NCBI GenBank assembly: GCA_021234155.1
Contig: JAJEKV010000213.1
Location: forward strand, 124,001-188,000
From: Isoetes taiwanensis
Lineage: Eukaryota; Streptophyta; Lycopodiopsida; Isoetales; Isoetaceae
Direction of reading: 5' to 3'
Length of the DNA stretch: 64,000 bases
Under the pieces are notes generated by a model. The model ran no database searches. It was given only the letters and a program-made list of their open reading frames with translations, and was not told where the DNA came from. Shown in pieces: positions 11,511 to 21,244 of this stretch. The translations under genes and the position numbers were made by a program. Numbering within the stretch: position 1 is the first letter of the stretch; every line of letters begins with the position of its first letter.

Positions 11511-11687
11511 AATTGGGGGAAACCCTAATTTTTGGATGATCTAGAATTTACTGAGATTAGGTGATTCTAATCTATTAAAGAGTGAAATTGCAAGTTTGAA
11601 GACTACTTCTAGGGTTTGAGCATGCTAAGAACAACTAATGAACCTATTGCAACAACTTGGAGATCATTTGGTGAAGAAATGGTACGA

Positions 11688-11755
11688 GGTCTCACACGTT
11701 GCGCCCAGCCCGAAATTGAGAAAGTCATTTCCTGTCCTGGCGCGACGTGTGAGAC
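11688..11755. repeat. Palindromic repeat, copy 1
   Basis: The left arm GTCTCACACGTTGCGCC and right arm GGCGCGACGTGTGAGAC are inverted and separated by about 33 bp (CAGCCCGAAATTGAG...). It is one of four copies, and two stand upstream of each cargo-gene TATA box. Confidence 0.85.
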
Positions 11756-11886
11756 ATGGGTTCTAATTGGGCTAAACTTAATCAATTGGAATAATCTAAG
11801 GCTGTAATTCTACTAAACTCGTCGAGTTAGGCAGAATTGACCCCTTATTTGGTCGATTTGGAGCTGTTTTGGGCATTTTTGGGCAT

Positions 11887-11954
11887 GGTCTCACACGTTG
11901 CGCCCAGCCCGAAAATGAGAATCTCATTTTCTGTCCTGGCGCGACGTGTGAGAC
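11887..11954. repeat. Palindromic repeat, copy 2
   Basis: It has the same arms as the copy at 11,688, spaced 199 bp from it start to start. The loop (CCCGAAAATGAGAATCTCATT) itself contains the short inverted repeat AATGAGATTCTCATT, present in part in the other copies. Confidence 0.85.
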
Positions 11955-12100
11955 ATCGTCTCCTTTTTGCTCAAAAGCTCCAATTTGACTAAAACAAAAG
12001 CTAGAATTCTATAACTTAACTTAATTAAGCTAGATCAGACATGTTATTCACTCCCAAAATTCTTTATATTAACAAAATTTTCAGTTATTTACAAAATCTT

Positions 12101-13340
12101 CAAGGGCGTTCCCCCTTGATGTGACTGGCAAGATGCATATCCTGCTTCATGAGGGTGACCCTCTTTGCGTGTACCGTGCAGGCCGTCGAATCTTCAAAGT
12201 GCTGCACTATTTTTGCCTCTGCTGCCTCCTGTAAGCACAGCAACATTTCATCCGTCACCCGCATGTCTGTATTATACTCCTGCATGACCTCGCGGACCAA
12301 ACGTTGAAACGGTGCCCGGGGAATCAAGAGTCCGTAGCTCCTCCGAAGTGCGGTTCCTTGAGGGCTCATTCTCCAGCTTCTTCCTGCCAGCCCGCTTCTT
12401 TCCTGGTGCTCTGGGAGGCTTGGGCTTTGGTGGGGGTGGCTTCAGAGTCTGCTTCGGGGGTACTCCACCTTCGACTGCCCTCACCCGATGCTCCTGAAAG
12501 TAGGCATTATATGCCTCCCACTTCTCCATGTAGATGCTGTGCTCCTTAATTCTCTTCTGATAGACCTTGACAGGGTCTATCACATATGCCTCCCGTTGTG
12601 GTCGTGGGGCTTTAACCCTATCCCACGTCGGGAAAGGTGGGGGCTTCGCTACCTGTCCCGCCTCCTCCTGCTCCTGTGCTACCTTGGGGCACTTCCTTCT
12701 CTACAGGCGGGGGTTTTGACGAGCTCGCTCCTTCCGTGCAGCACGTAGTCCCTCGTCCGGAAAACCGTCGGTGGGAGGCGGGGGTCTCTTAGCCTGATGG
12801 TTCGTTGATGTTGATCCGTTCCAAAACGCGACCTTCCGCGACCTTCCTTTTGCCGCCTTAATGGCTTTTGGCCTTCCCTCTTCTTAGGCTTCTTTGGCGG
12901 TGGTCGGGTCGTCTTCCAAAACCTCTTAGATCTTTGCTCCCGGCGGCTCTTTGGCCATTACTGGCGATGAAGCGGCGCCAAGATCTTCTTCTGCCGGGGC
13001 TAAGAGTGTTTGCCTGCTCTTCTCTCCCTTGTTTCCTCCACGTAGGTGGGTCTCGGTAGGGGGTTGCTCTGGGGTGTTGGCCCGCCTATGCGCTCCATTT
13101 GCTCCCTGCTTCTTCTCTCCTCCTCTAGCGATCTCTCAAGGATTGATTGCATGATGTCGGCCCGATTAGGTCCTCTATGAGCTCCGTATAGTGGCTAGAT
13201 CGATCCTGCATCCCATTTCGAAGAAGATTAAGCCTTCATGGAGAAAAGGCGTTCTCGAGAGACTCTCTGAAAGAGGCCGGGCGGGGTTGGAGGATCCGCT
13301 TCGGCCAGGCTTCCTGGCACCATTTGGTGCGGGCCATCAT
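12101..13340 (-). CDS. G1 cargo gene 1: histone H3-like protein with long basic N-terminal region
   Basis: The frame 12,369-12,100 encodes the C-terminal histone H3 fold: helix 1 PFQRLVREVMQEYNTDMR, helix 2 LLCLQEAAEAKIVQHFED, then TVHAKRVTLMKQDMHLASHI and the terminal GERP, followed by a stop. Loop 1 has the canonical H3 length, not the longer loop usual in CENH3. The alpha-N region is shortened (GTALRR then SYGLLI). Upstream frames on the same strand (12,583-12,272 and others up to 13,337) are proline/lysine/arginine-rich (LKPPPPKPKPPRAPGKKRAG). An ATG pair at 13,340/13,337 starts MARTK, the same five residues as canonical H3. If these belong together the protein is about 400 residues, three times normal H3. 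Several frame breaks lie between 13,240 and 12,370, so introns, decay or sequencing error are all possible. Expected role if functional: nucleosome assembly. Confidence 0.85.
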
Positions 13341-13439
13341 TTGGTGGTTCGTCGATCGGAGCTAAGCGCCGGAAGATCGCCTTGGCGGACACGAGCAATT
13401 TTTCTAAGGCAAGAACGTGGAAATGGGAGGGGTCTAGGT

Positions 13440-13449
13440 CTATTTATAG
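13440..13449 (-). promoter_or_regulatory. TATA box of histone H3-like gene
   Basis: The minus strand reads CTATAAATAG, about 100 bp above the ATG at 13,340. Its position relative to start codon and upstream palindromes parallels that of cargo gene 2 (TATA at 11,501). Confidence 0.6.
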
Positions 13450-13522
13450 GGGTCAATTTTAGGTCAACTTTTAAACTACCTTTTTGGGTTGCCTAAAACA
13501 TCTAAAACACCTAATTAAGCAA

Positions 13523-13594
13523 GGTCTCACATCGTTCTTGCCCAGCCCCGAAAAATGAAAAAGTCATTTCCTGTCCTGGCGCGACGTGTGAGAC
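13523..13594. repeat. Palindromic repeat, copy 3
   Basis: GGTCTCACATCGTTCTTGCC and GGCGCGACGTGTGAGAC form the inverted arms. The left arm is altered against copies 1 and 2, whereas the right arm is identical. It lies 74 bp upstream of the H3-like gene's TATA box. Confidence 0.8.
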
Positions 13595-13728
13595 ATCGTG
13601 GGACCCACTACTAAATTTTGTACTTTTGGAACATATAACATGCTAATTCTACTGATTTTTAGCTCTAATTTAGATTTATCAAGTTATTTTACTGTAATTT
13701 ACAACTTTTTGGTGTGTTTAAGCTGAAT

Positions 13729-13794
13729 GTCTCATTGCGTTGGGCCAAATTTAAAATGAGAATCTCATTTCTCGGCAGACGACACGTGTGAGAC
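13729..13794. repeat. Palindromic repeat, copy 4 (degenerate)
   Basis: TGTCTCATTGCGTTGGGCC and CAGACGACACGTGTGAGACC are weakly matched arms. The loop keeps AAAATGAGAATCTCATTT as in copy 2. It is the most diverged of the four. Confidence 0.6.
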
Positions 13795-13988
13795 CATTCC
13801 CTACTTTTTGGATGTTGGCTCACCAATTTTAGTCTTTTTACGTTTTTATTCATTTTAACTGTTACTAGCTTAGCATCTACCACAAAAATGAGAAAAAAAT
13901 TTCCCCTTTTTCGAGGTTTAAGGATCCTATCAAGTTAGTACTACTGGGCACATGGCCAGTGCTTTTGCTCTTGGTCACCAAGAACATT

Positions 13989-14000
13989 GCTCTGATACCA
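13989..14000 (-). other. Primer-binding site, initiator tRNA(Met), G1
   Basis: The minus strand reads TGGTATCAGAGC, one base after the CA end of the 5' LTR (14,002). This is the standard plant LTR-element primer site complementary to the 3' end of initiator methionine tRNA. It proves that 14,002-15,667 is the 5' LTR and that G1 reads on the minus strand. Confidence 0.9.
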
Positions 14001-14001
14001 C

Positions 14002-15667
14002 TGTGACGTCCCCTACTCGTATACGGTGCACTCACCGTATACAAACAGGAGTTCATCCCCCATACCAGCTCCATGCCTGTGGGGCCCTCCACATAACACC
14101 GCAACCGTGGACGGGTTCGATGGGAAGAGTGAAGGGTCATTTACCCCATCTCCCTCAGGGTCTACCTAGCTGCGGAAGCGTAAACATACATGTCAGTATA
14201 TAACATAAGCACATAGCCACCTCGAAGGGTGGTCCATCACATCTGCATAAACAAGGTGAGCACAATACATATGGGGAGTTCTACCCAAGGCTCAGACTCA
14301 AGGGAATGACTGACGGCTTGGGTCTCCAGAGATCATTGCAGACAGAATTCATGGCAATGGATTTGGCTGGCATAAGAACATGGCATAGGGTTGTCCACTC
14401 CATCCGCCCCTCCTGTGCACACTTTGCAGAGTAGGTTGAAAAGTGTTGGGACCCGACTGTAGCCCGCCGGATGCATAGCCAAAAGGGCTATTCCTGGGTT
14501 CATCCTCCCAGTTCCGATGGGGCAGGTAGGGATCACTCCCTCCAGAGGTCTACATGCTGACTCAAGGTGACTAGAGGGCCACTGCCCTTCTTCGACTGAA
14601 CCCACTGGAAAGTGAACACCACTTCACGGGTGTCGAGCCCATGCCTTGCCCACACGCAGTGGCAAGCCATCAGACCTAGTCACAATGATCCCTGGTAGGC
14701 TTTACACACCAGAGGGATCGTTCAAGAGTCAGGACATGAACCTCCTTCTCAGCCAGTCTGGCCCCTTCACCCACAACCCGGTGTGGCTGCTGTACACAGG
14801 CCGAATCTATAGTGTGCTAGAGAGGCTACTCTAGGAGCATCTACTACCAAGCTTTAGGTCTCTACCCCCCTTCCCAATACAAGGGGTTCATAGAGAAACA
14901 TCATCCACATACATTACAGAAGAACTAAAGAACTATATCTAATCTACATCATAGAGTTAGGTTCTTTAGTTAGAGGCTGGCATCTAGAGATCTAGAAGGC
15001 TGCTATGGCCAATTTAATAGGCTAAACCTACTGATTCTATGACTGAAATAGGGTTTAGACTATCTAATTGGCCAAATACCTGATCCTTGAGTGGCTCCTC
15101 CTGACCTGAGCTCGACCATCCTGCTGAAACGCTCGAATCAAGGGAAACTAATGGTGGAATTCTCCCAGGCAGAGTCTGGGAGGCGGTTTTGGCTGTTGAG
15201 GCAGCCAAAACAGAGTTCTAAAGCCCTAGAAACGAAAATGGGCAAGTTAGGGTTTCTCACCCTAAATAGACAAGGGGGGTGGCTAGGGTTTCCAATTATC
15301 CCCTTTTGGCATGTGGGATAATTGGAAATGAGCCCACTTGCCTTTAAGGGCTAGGTGGCCAAATGTGCCCACATGGAAATGTGTGCACATTAATGAATGT
15401 GTACATTGGAAAATGTGCACATTAATTGCACCTATGGGTGTGGCCCACTTGGCATGAAATGGCCATATGGGAAAATGTGCACCTAAGTGAATGTGCACAT
15501 TGTTTAATGTGCACATTAATAAATGCACACTCCTTGCGCGTTGCCCCCTAGGGCTACTAACCTAGCTACACGTTGGCGTACACGTCGGGTCGGGTGGGCG
15601 GTATGCTGCGTGACGAGGCAAGATAAAGATTATGCCCCTGGGGCGATATCGCGGTTGGAACGTCACA
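14002..15667 (-). repeat. 5' LTR of G1 (1,666 bp)
   Basis: On the minus strand it runs from TGTGACGTTCC (15,667) to GGGGACGTCACA (14,002), a TG...CA repeat whose ends are themselves inverted (TGTGACGT/ACGTCACA). It matches 1-1,002 and, inverted, 15,690-16,358 with 19,738-19,946. A diverged copy of the same family is 54,813-56,455. Confidence 0.9.
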
Positions 15668-15689
15668 TGGACGGATGAATTCTGTGGAC

Positions 15690-16358
15690 TCATTGTATTG
15701 GGAGGGGGGGTAGAGACTTAAAGCTTAGTAGTTGATGCTCCTAGCTAGTCCCTCTTAGTGCATTACTAGATTTCGGCCTGTGCACAAGAACCACACCTGG
15801 TTGTGGGTGAAGGGGCCAGACTGGCTCAGAAGGAGGTTCGTGTTCTGACTCTTGACCGATCCCTCTGGTGTGTAAAGTCTACCGAGGATCAATGTAAACT
15901 AGGTCTAATGGCTTGCCACTGAGTGTGGGTAAGGCATGGGCTCGACACCCGTGGAGTGGGGTTCACTTTCCAGTGGGTTAAGTCGAATAAGGGCGGTGGC
16001 CCTCTAGTCACCTTGAGTCAGCATGGAGATCTCGGGTGGGAGTGATCCCTACCGCCCCATCGGGCGGGAGATGCAACCCGTGAATAGCCCGCTTGGCTAT
16101 GCATCCGGTGGGCTACGGTCAGTCCCAACACTCTTCAACCTACTCGCAAAGTGTGCAATGTGGGGGGCGGATGGAGTGGACAACCCTATGCCATGTTGTC
16201 ATGCCAGCCAAATCCATTGTCATGATTCTGTCTGCAATGAACTCTGGAGACCCAAGCCGTCAGTCGTCACCTTGGGTAGGAACCCATATGTATTGTGCTG
16301 ATCTTTGTCTATGCAGATGTTGATGTACCACCCTTCGAGGTGGATATGTGATGATGTT
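15690..16358 (+). repeat. Plus-oriented LTR of the G1 family, first part, 5'-truncated
   Basis: This is the reverse complement of about 14,220-14,880 and begins in mid-LTR (ATTGTATTGGGAGGGG). It stands head to head with the G1 5' LTR across a 22-bp spacer (15,668-15,689). At 16,358 it is split by a terminal-inverted-repeat element and resumes at 19,738. Confidence 0.85.
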
Positions 16359-16867
16359 AACACAGTTGCATATTAAACGGGAGTGTTGCAGCACTCCCGT
16401 TTGAAGATTCCCTTCCAAAAAATATATCAACCATGCAAAACGGCTCTTTTAGGGTGAAGTCCAAAAAATCATGGTGATTACAATTTAATATGTGCTATTT
16501 TAGCAAAAAATTATTTTTTTATCATAGGGTCAACATATCAACACTTTGAAATAGCCCTTTTTAGGGGTTAAGTCCATAACATCATCATGATTACGATTTA
16601 GCATATGCCATTTCCACTATATTTATTTTTTCTGGCAGTGGGTTATTGGGAACACATGACAAAATGAGGTGAATTTGTAATAGATTAGAATTTAAAGTAA
16701 ACAAACGTTGCAGATGAACGTTTTAAGAGTTCAAGGAATACTACTTTTATGTCTAAGTGGCTACGGAATTCAATTAAACAAATAAATGACTTTAATCATT
16801 GCCTTGATGAGTTGCAGCTATTTTATAAGATGGCAGAGGTGAAATATTCTTTGCATTGATTCATTGA

Positions 16868-17870
16868 ATGCTGACCAAATGGTTGAACAATGACTATTTT
16901 TGTGCTTGTGGGAATTTAAAGGCAAAGAAGTTCTTGAGAAATCGAGCAAATTCTCCATCACCTGGGCTGAATTTAAAGCCTAAGAAAATAAATTCGACAA
17001 GAAAGATTTCGTTCAGACATCTCAATAAGTGTGAGCTCTCTTACAATTCTCTACAATTATATTTTATCCTTTGCTGAGGTGATCTTTATTTGCAGTTCTC
17101 AATGCACAAGAATGTCAAGAAAAGTATCATACAGTGGTATCTGAACCTTACAATGTCTACATCAATGCTTGTGAGAATACTGACATGCCTGGTGGAACAA
17201 GGATGAGGCTGAGGACAAGGATCCATGTGACATCACCTCAATAGGGACATGTGTTCCATTGACTCAAATGTTAATAACAGTATTGATATGCTTGGTACTG
17301 CAGGTTTATATGGAACTGTCTTAAAGGAGACATATGTTCCAAGCACATTAGTGACTCCTTCAATGAAGTCATCACTATCTGATGGATCTTCATGTAGGTT
17401 GAGCCGGCATCATGCAATGAGATTCTTCATGTAGGTTGTCGCTCTAGATTCTCAGCCCTTGAAAGGTAACTATTCTCAAGGAGACAAACCAGGTAGTTCC
17501 TGGCCCTGCATGAATCATCGAGATGCAAATCTGGACAAAAATATTATAAGGTCCTTGCCAATCCGTGAGAGCATGTGTCCTGATGGTGGTGCTGATAATG
17601 ATGACGGTGGTGGCTATGCTCTTTCTGTTAGCACAACAGACTATCTCTTTTCTCCAGTACCCAATTCAGGGCTTCAAGTTATTGGTTCAGAATTGTGCCT
17701 AAGTAAGACACCAACCAGATGTGAAGGCATGGACCAGATAAGTTCTTGTGACATTCTTGCTGTTGCAACTTCAAGTAATCATCTGGTTAGCAGGGAATAT
17801 ATCATCTCTTGCTGTATCTATGGCCATTGTGTATGTCTGGTTTTTGCTGAATTGACATGAAAATCCATGC
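16868..17870 (+). pseudogene. Captured gene fragment inside the 3.4-kb element
   Basis: Exon-like stretches follow each other on the plus strand. 16,868-17,027 (ending HLNK, followed by GTGAGC) has a basic composition, with KAKKFLRNRANSPSPGLNLK. After a pyrimidine-rich tract and CAG at 17,094 comes LNAQECQEKYHTVVSEPYNV, ending at a stop near 17,248. Frames at 17,249-17,434 and 17,459-17,860 (133 residues, CPDGGADNDDGGGYALSVST) follow. The GT and AG borders suggest a former spliced gene carried by the transposon. I do not recognise the protein. Confidence 0.45.
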
Positions 17871-19700
17871 TACATATGATTAATTCAAAAGTAAATTGCA
17901 TACCCAAACAGCAAATATAAAGAGTAAAGTGGCTCCAATTATACGATTGGAGGATGGAAATTGCACTGTAAAAAAGTTAAACTTCATCATTTCTCCATCA
18001 ACTCTATAGCCGAAAGAACACAACGTAAGGATTTTTTCTGCATGTTCTAGTCATAAGTTCTTCCAAGGCAAGATTTATTCCAAATGAAAATACTGCTTCT
18101 AACTCCTTGACTGAACCTCAATCCATAAATACCTTTAGGTAATAAAAATACTAGTGCATCTCCAGACCTGCGAAACATTCCAGTCCTAGACTTTCTTGTG
18201 GATCCAAAATAGCTTCAGCATGAAGCTTTGATGTCTGGGAGGTTTTCTCAGACCCAAATCCAGCCCTAAGAATGGATTTCGGCTTGATTCAAAGTAGTAG
18301 CTCTTTGGCCTAATCCATTGGAATGATGCCTACATCCGAAATGCCCTGCACAAGCACATGAAAGTTTGCATAACAGTAGGAGCGTCTGCATAGAGAAAAT
18401 ATAAGAAAAGAAGAGGCTAACAATGCAAAATATGGAGGTCTCGATACCGTTCAAAGCAGCTTGTTTGACATGCCTCACCATAGCCGAAACTTCCTCAATC
18501 CGCCATCGTCCCTTGCTCCTTATTAACTTCTGCATATGGCTTGAAGCCTTTACACATCAGATGTGGCGTCCAACTCCTGATAGGATTCTGGCATCCGACC
18601 TACAATTTGATTCTAGCATCCAACCTACAATAAGAGCTACCGTAATGAAAAAAATAATTTTGAAAGATGCTTAGCCAGCGCCTTAGGTTAACCTTTAGCC
18701 AATGCCATAGGCTTACCCAATCTGAAACTGAAATGGTGGTGTGAGCTCCAGAGAGAAAGATCGCCAGAGCGAAAAGGGCAAAAAAAACACGTCTCTGCCC
18801 TTCTGGGAAAAAAAAATGTATTCTGGAATACAAAGTGTATTCCGGAATACATTTCCCTCTTATGATTTCGTACCAAGGTCCAGTATCCCTAGTCTTATAA
18901 ACAAAAAAATCAAAATCCCTTTATTATTTGAAACTATGTCCCTGTATCCACACAAAACAAATAAAAAAAATTGAAAGGTCATCCAAATAAATTGAAAATA
19001 CCAAAAAATCTAGTCGTTGTTGGTTTGTTTTTCCCTTTCGCTAATCCCTTCATTATTTAAAACTATGTTCCTGTATCCTCACATAAAAAACAAATAAAAT
19101 CGCAAGGTCATTCAAATCAATTGAAACAAAAAAAAACTGCAAGGTCATTGAAAATGCCGAAAATCCCAAAAGCCTGAAAAATTGCAAGATCACTGTTGAT
19201 GCTCAAAAACTTGTACAGCAAAAGTGTATTCCGGAATACACTTTGGATTTTGAGAAAAACCAAAAGTGTATTCTGGAATACACTTTGACTTTCAAGAAAA
19301 GCAAAAGTGTATTCCGGAATACACTTCTGTTATCCTCGAATAGCAAAAGTGTATTCCGGAATACAATTTTGGTACTTTGAAATATTATATCATTAAAAAA
19401 TGACTCATTGTAACTTCAAAGTATCTTTTTGTGGAATACAATCCAAGCTAACAAAATGTTGTGTAGGATCGACACTTAAATTAGTGGTTTTCTCTAAAAA
19501 CACACTTCAGGTAAATTCTAACTGTTAGGAAAAGTGTCACTTTGACACAATCAATTTTCTCTTTGCACAAAAAAATGAGTGATTTTGGGGGGGTCAAAAT
19601 TCAATTTTATGACCAAAATAAATTTTTTACCTCATTTTAGCTCTTTTTTTGAAAAAAAAAAGGGGAATCTTTGAGGAATATTCCATTTGCTCCCGTTTCG
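17871..19700. other. Other non-coding part of the 3.4-kb element
   Basis: This is AT-rich sequence without convincing frames outside the palindromes. Around 18,900-19,190 a unit like CCCTTTATTATTTGAAACTATGT..CTGTATCC is present twice (18,917 and 19,045), each followed by ACAAATAAAA-type sequence, an imperfect tandem repeat of about 130 bp. Confidence 0.45.
18817..19368. repeat. Six copies of a palindrome, GTGTATTCCGGAATACAC
   Basis: Copies are at 18,817-18,832, 18,835-18,851, 19,221-19,243, 19,262-19,286, 19,303-19,326 and 19,344-19,368. Most read AAGTGTATTCCGGAATACACTT, and two have CTGG instead of CCGG at the centre. The last four are spaced about 40 bp apart, near the right end of the 3.4-kb element. 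Confidence 0.85.
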
Positions 19701-19737
19701 ATGATTCGCTCCCGTTTAATACGCAACCTTGTTTGTT

Positions 19738-19946
19738 ATGTACTGACATGTATGTTTACACTTCCGCAGCTAGGTAGACCCTGATAGAGACGGGGTAAAA
19801 TGACCCCTTCACTCTTCCCACTGGGACTCGTTACGGGTGCAGTGATATGTGGAGGGCCCTGTATCAGCATGGAGCTGGTATGGGGGATGAACTCCTGTTT
19901 CTATATGGTGAGTGCACCGTATACGAGTAGGGGACGTCACAGCAGC
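19738..19946 (+). repeat. Plus-oriented LTR of the G1 family, last part
   Basis: It continues 15,690-16,358 after the insertion and ends GGGGACGTCACA at 19,942, the LTR terminus seen at 14,002. No primer site follows; LINE A sequence begins at once. So this LTR is solo or was cut when LINE A arrived. Confidence 0.85.
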
Positions 19947-19960
19947 GGCAATCACGGCAG

Positions 19961-20179
19961 ATGGGTGCTGGACTGGTGGAGGAGCGGCTGGTGCAGTCGT
20001 CGGACTCTGATGCTGTATCCACCCAAGCCTCCTCGGAGGGGATGGATCTGGATGCAGAGGTTGCACTCACAGATAACCCGCTCGCTCTTGTTCCATACAA
20101 CTCAGATCAGGAGCCTGCTTCACCGGCAAGACGAGGGCGGAAGAAGAAGCATCGTAAGAACCCTTCTTCTCATTTGTAG
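19961..20179 (+). pseudogene. LINE A ORF1, C-terminal remnant
   Basis: A 72-residue open frame ends in a basic stretch (RRGRKKKHRKNPSSHL) three bases before the ATG of ORF2 (20,183). Its N-terminus is missing. The tight ORF1-ORF2 spacing is usual for plant L1 elements. Confidence 0.6.
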
Positions 20180-20182
20180 TTA

Positions 20183-21010
20183 TGAACAAAAAGATTGTGA
20201 GTTGGAACGTTCGTGGTGCGCTCGTCACCCGCGAAGAGAACGAGAGTGGCATTGGCGGTTCGTAGGTTGGATTCAGATATCTTGTGTCTTCATGAGCATA
20301 AATGTCACAGGGGGGACTCTCGGGCATTGTTGGATATGTTTGGGCCGCAATACGCTGCTGCGGTTGCCATCTCTGGGGCCTCTAAGGGTGGGACTGCCAT
20401 TGCGTGGAAGATGCATGTGCAGGTGACTTTTACCATGGCTGACCGTTGGGGCAGGTGGGTCATCATCAAGTGGCAGGATGGGCCACGCGAGTGGGGGATT
20501 GTGAATGTCTATGCCCACAACAGCGGCGGGAGAGAGGGGCGTTGTGGGCGTCGTTAGGACATAAGATCGCATCCTTGAGGGTGGATGTGGCTTGGCTGCT
20601 GTTGGGCGACTTCAACATGGTCGAGTCCGTTCATGATAGGTGTGGCAGAGGTGCGAAAGTTGTGCAGGGTTTTGAGCGGCAGCAGTGGGTATTGTTGCTG
20701 GACTCCTTGCATCTGGCAGAGGCGGCGGTCGACTCTTCATTCACGTGGTGTAATCGATGGGGGGGGGCGGTCGGGCGACGCCGACACCTACGTGATGCTA
20801 TGCTAATACCCTAGCAGCGGATCAGACGCCTCAGCTCAGGCGGACGAACATTCTATCCACCGCGATTTCTGATCATTTTCTTAATCTTCCCGTGGAGCCA
20901 TCGCGCAGCCGCATCGAGCCGCGACTGCGGTTCGTTAAATATCGCCATCTAAAGGATGCTGATTTCTCTTGGGGATGCCAAATGATTTGGTTTAGCGACC
21001 TTCGATAATT
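20183..21010 (+). pseudogene. LINE A ORF2 endonuclease domain
   Basis: It starts MNKKIVSWNVRGA, the usual start of the EEP-type LINE endonuclease. Further motifs are CLHEHK (metal-binding E; 'LQE.K' in the family), WGIVNVYAHN, LLLGDFNMVES and ISDHFLNLP. All are present, but in three frames (breaks near 20,220, 20,540 and 20,810). The endonuclease nicks target DNA for target-primed reverse transcription. Confidence 0.82.
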
Positions 21011-21244
21011 TCGATGGCGGGAATAGTGCGTGCCTTAGCTCAAAGTTAAGGCGCATTCGCCAAGTCGTGGGGCAGTCGGAGAGCACGTCAAGAGAGGGAG
21101 GTGTTAGACGCGTTGTATCGCGAGTTGGCGGATCTGAGGTCTCAGCCATCTGATGGGGTGCGGGAGAATGAGATTTTGCATTGCATTGCAGCAGATGAAT
21201 CCAGGAGGGCTGCTCAGGCAAGGGTGAAGACAGGGATCACCTAG

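Larger units (their letters stand above)
1..15667 (-). mobile_element. G1: large Ty3/gypsy LTR retrotransposon with cargo genes (partial)
   Basis: This is a minus-strand LTR retrotransposon of at least 15.7 kb. In transcription order it has a 5' LTR (15,667-14,002), a primer-binding site (14,000-13,989), a histone H3-like gene, a gene with an acidic segment, gag, protease, RT, RNase H, integrase with chromodomain, a polypurine tract (1,016-1,003) and the start of a 3' LTR (1,002 to the window edge). Position 1 aligns with 14,648 of the other LTR, so about 646 bp of the 3' LTR lie outside the window. The chromodomain points to the chromovirus branch of Ty3/gypsy. A second LTR element (4,670-8,310) is nested between gag and protease. 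The extra genes between LTR and gag are the unusual part. Many frames are broken, partly perhaps by sequencing error. Confidence 0.88.
16359..19734. mobile_element. 3.4-kb terminal-inverted-repeat DNA transposon, non-autonomous, with gene fragments
   Basis: The left end AACACAGTTGCATATTAAAC is inverted at the right end, where the minus strand reads AAACAAGGTTGCGTATTAAA; both continue CGGGAG. Probable 3-bp target duplications GTT lie at 16,356-16,358 and 19,735-19,737. Comparison with the uninterrupted LTR (14,190-14,230) confirms the insertion. Just inside the left end is a hairpin (AAACGGGAGTG/GCACTCCCGTTT), and the right end has a second CTCCCGTTT-like copy. No transposase is seen, so it is presumably mobilised in trans. 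I cannot assign a superfamily. Confidence 0.75.

Noticed and set aside
12101-12369. Centromeric H3 (CENH3) as identity of the H3-like gene
   Set aside because: Loop 1 between helix 1 and helix 2 has the canonical H3 length. The CENH3 hallmark of a longer loop is absent, so only 'H3-like' is justified.
16359-19734. Helitron as identity of the 3.4-kb element, because of the terminal hairpins and captured exons
   Set aside because: It has true inverted ends, a probable 3-bp duplication, and no 5' TC or 3' CTRR end.
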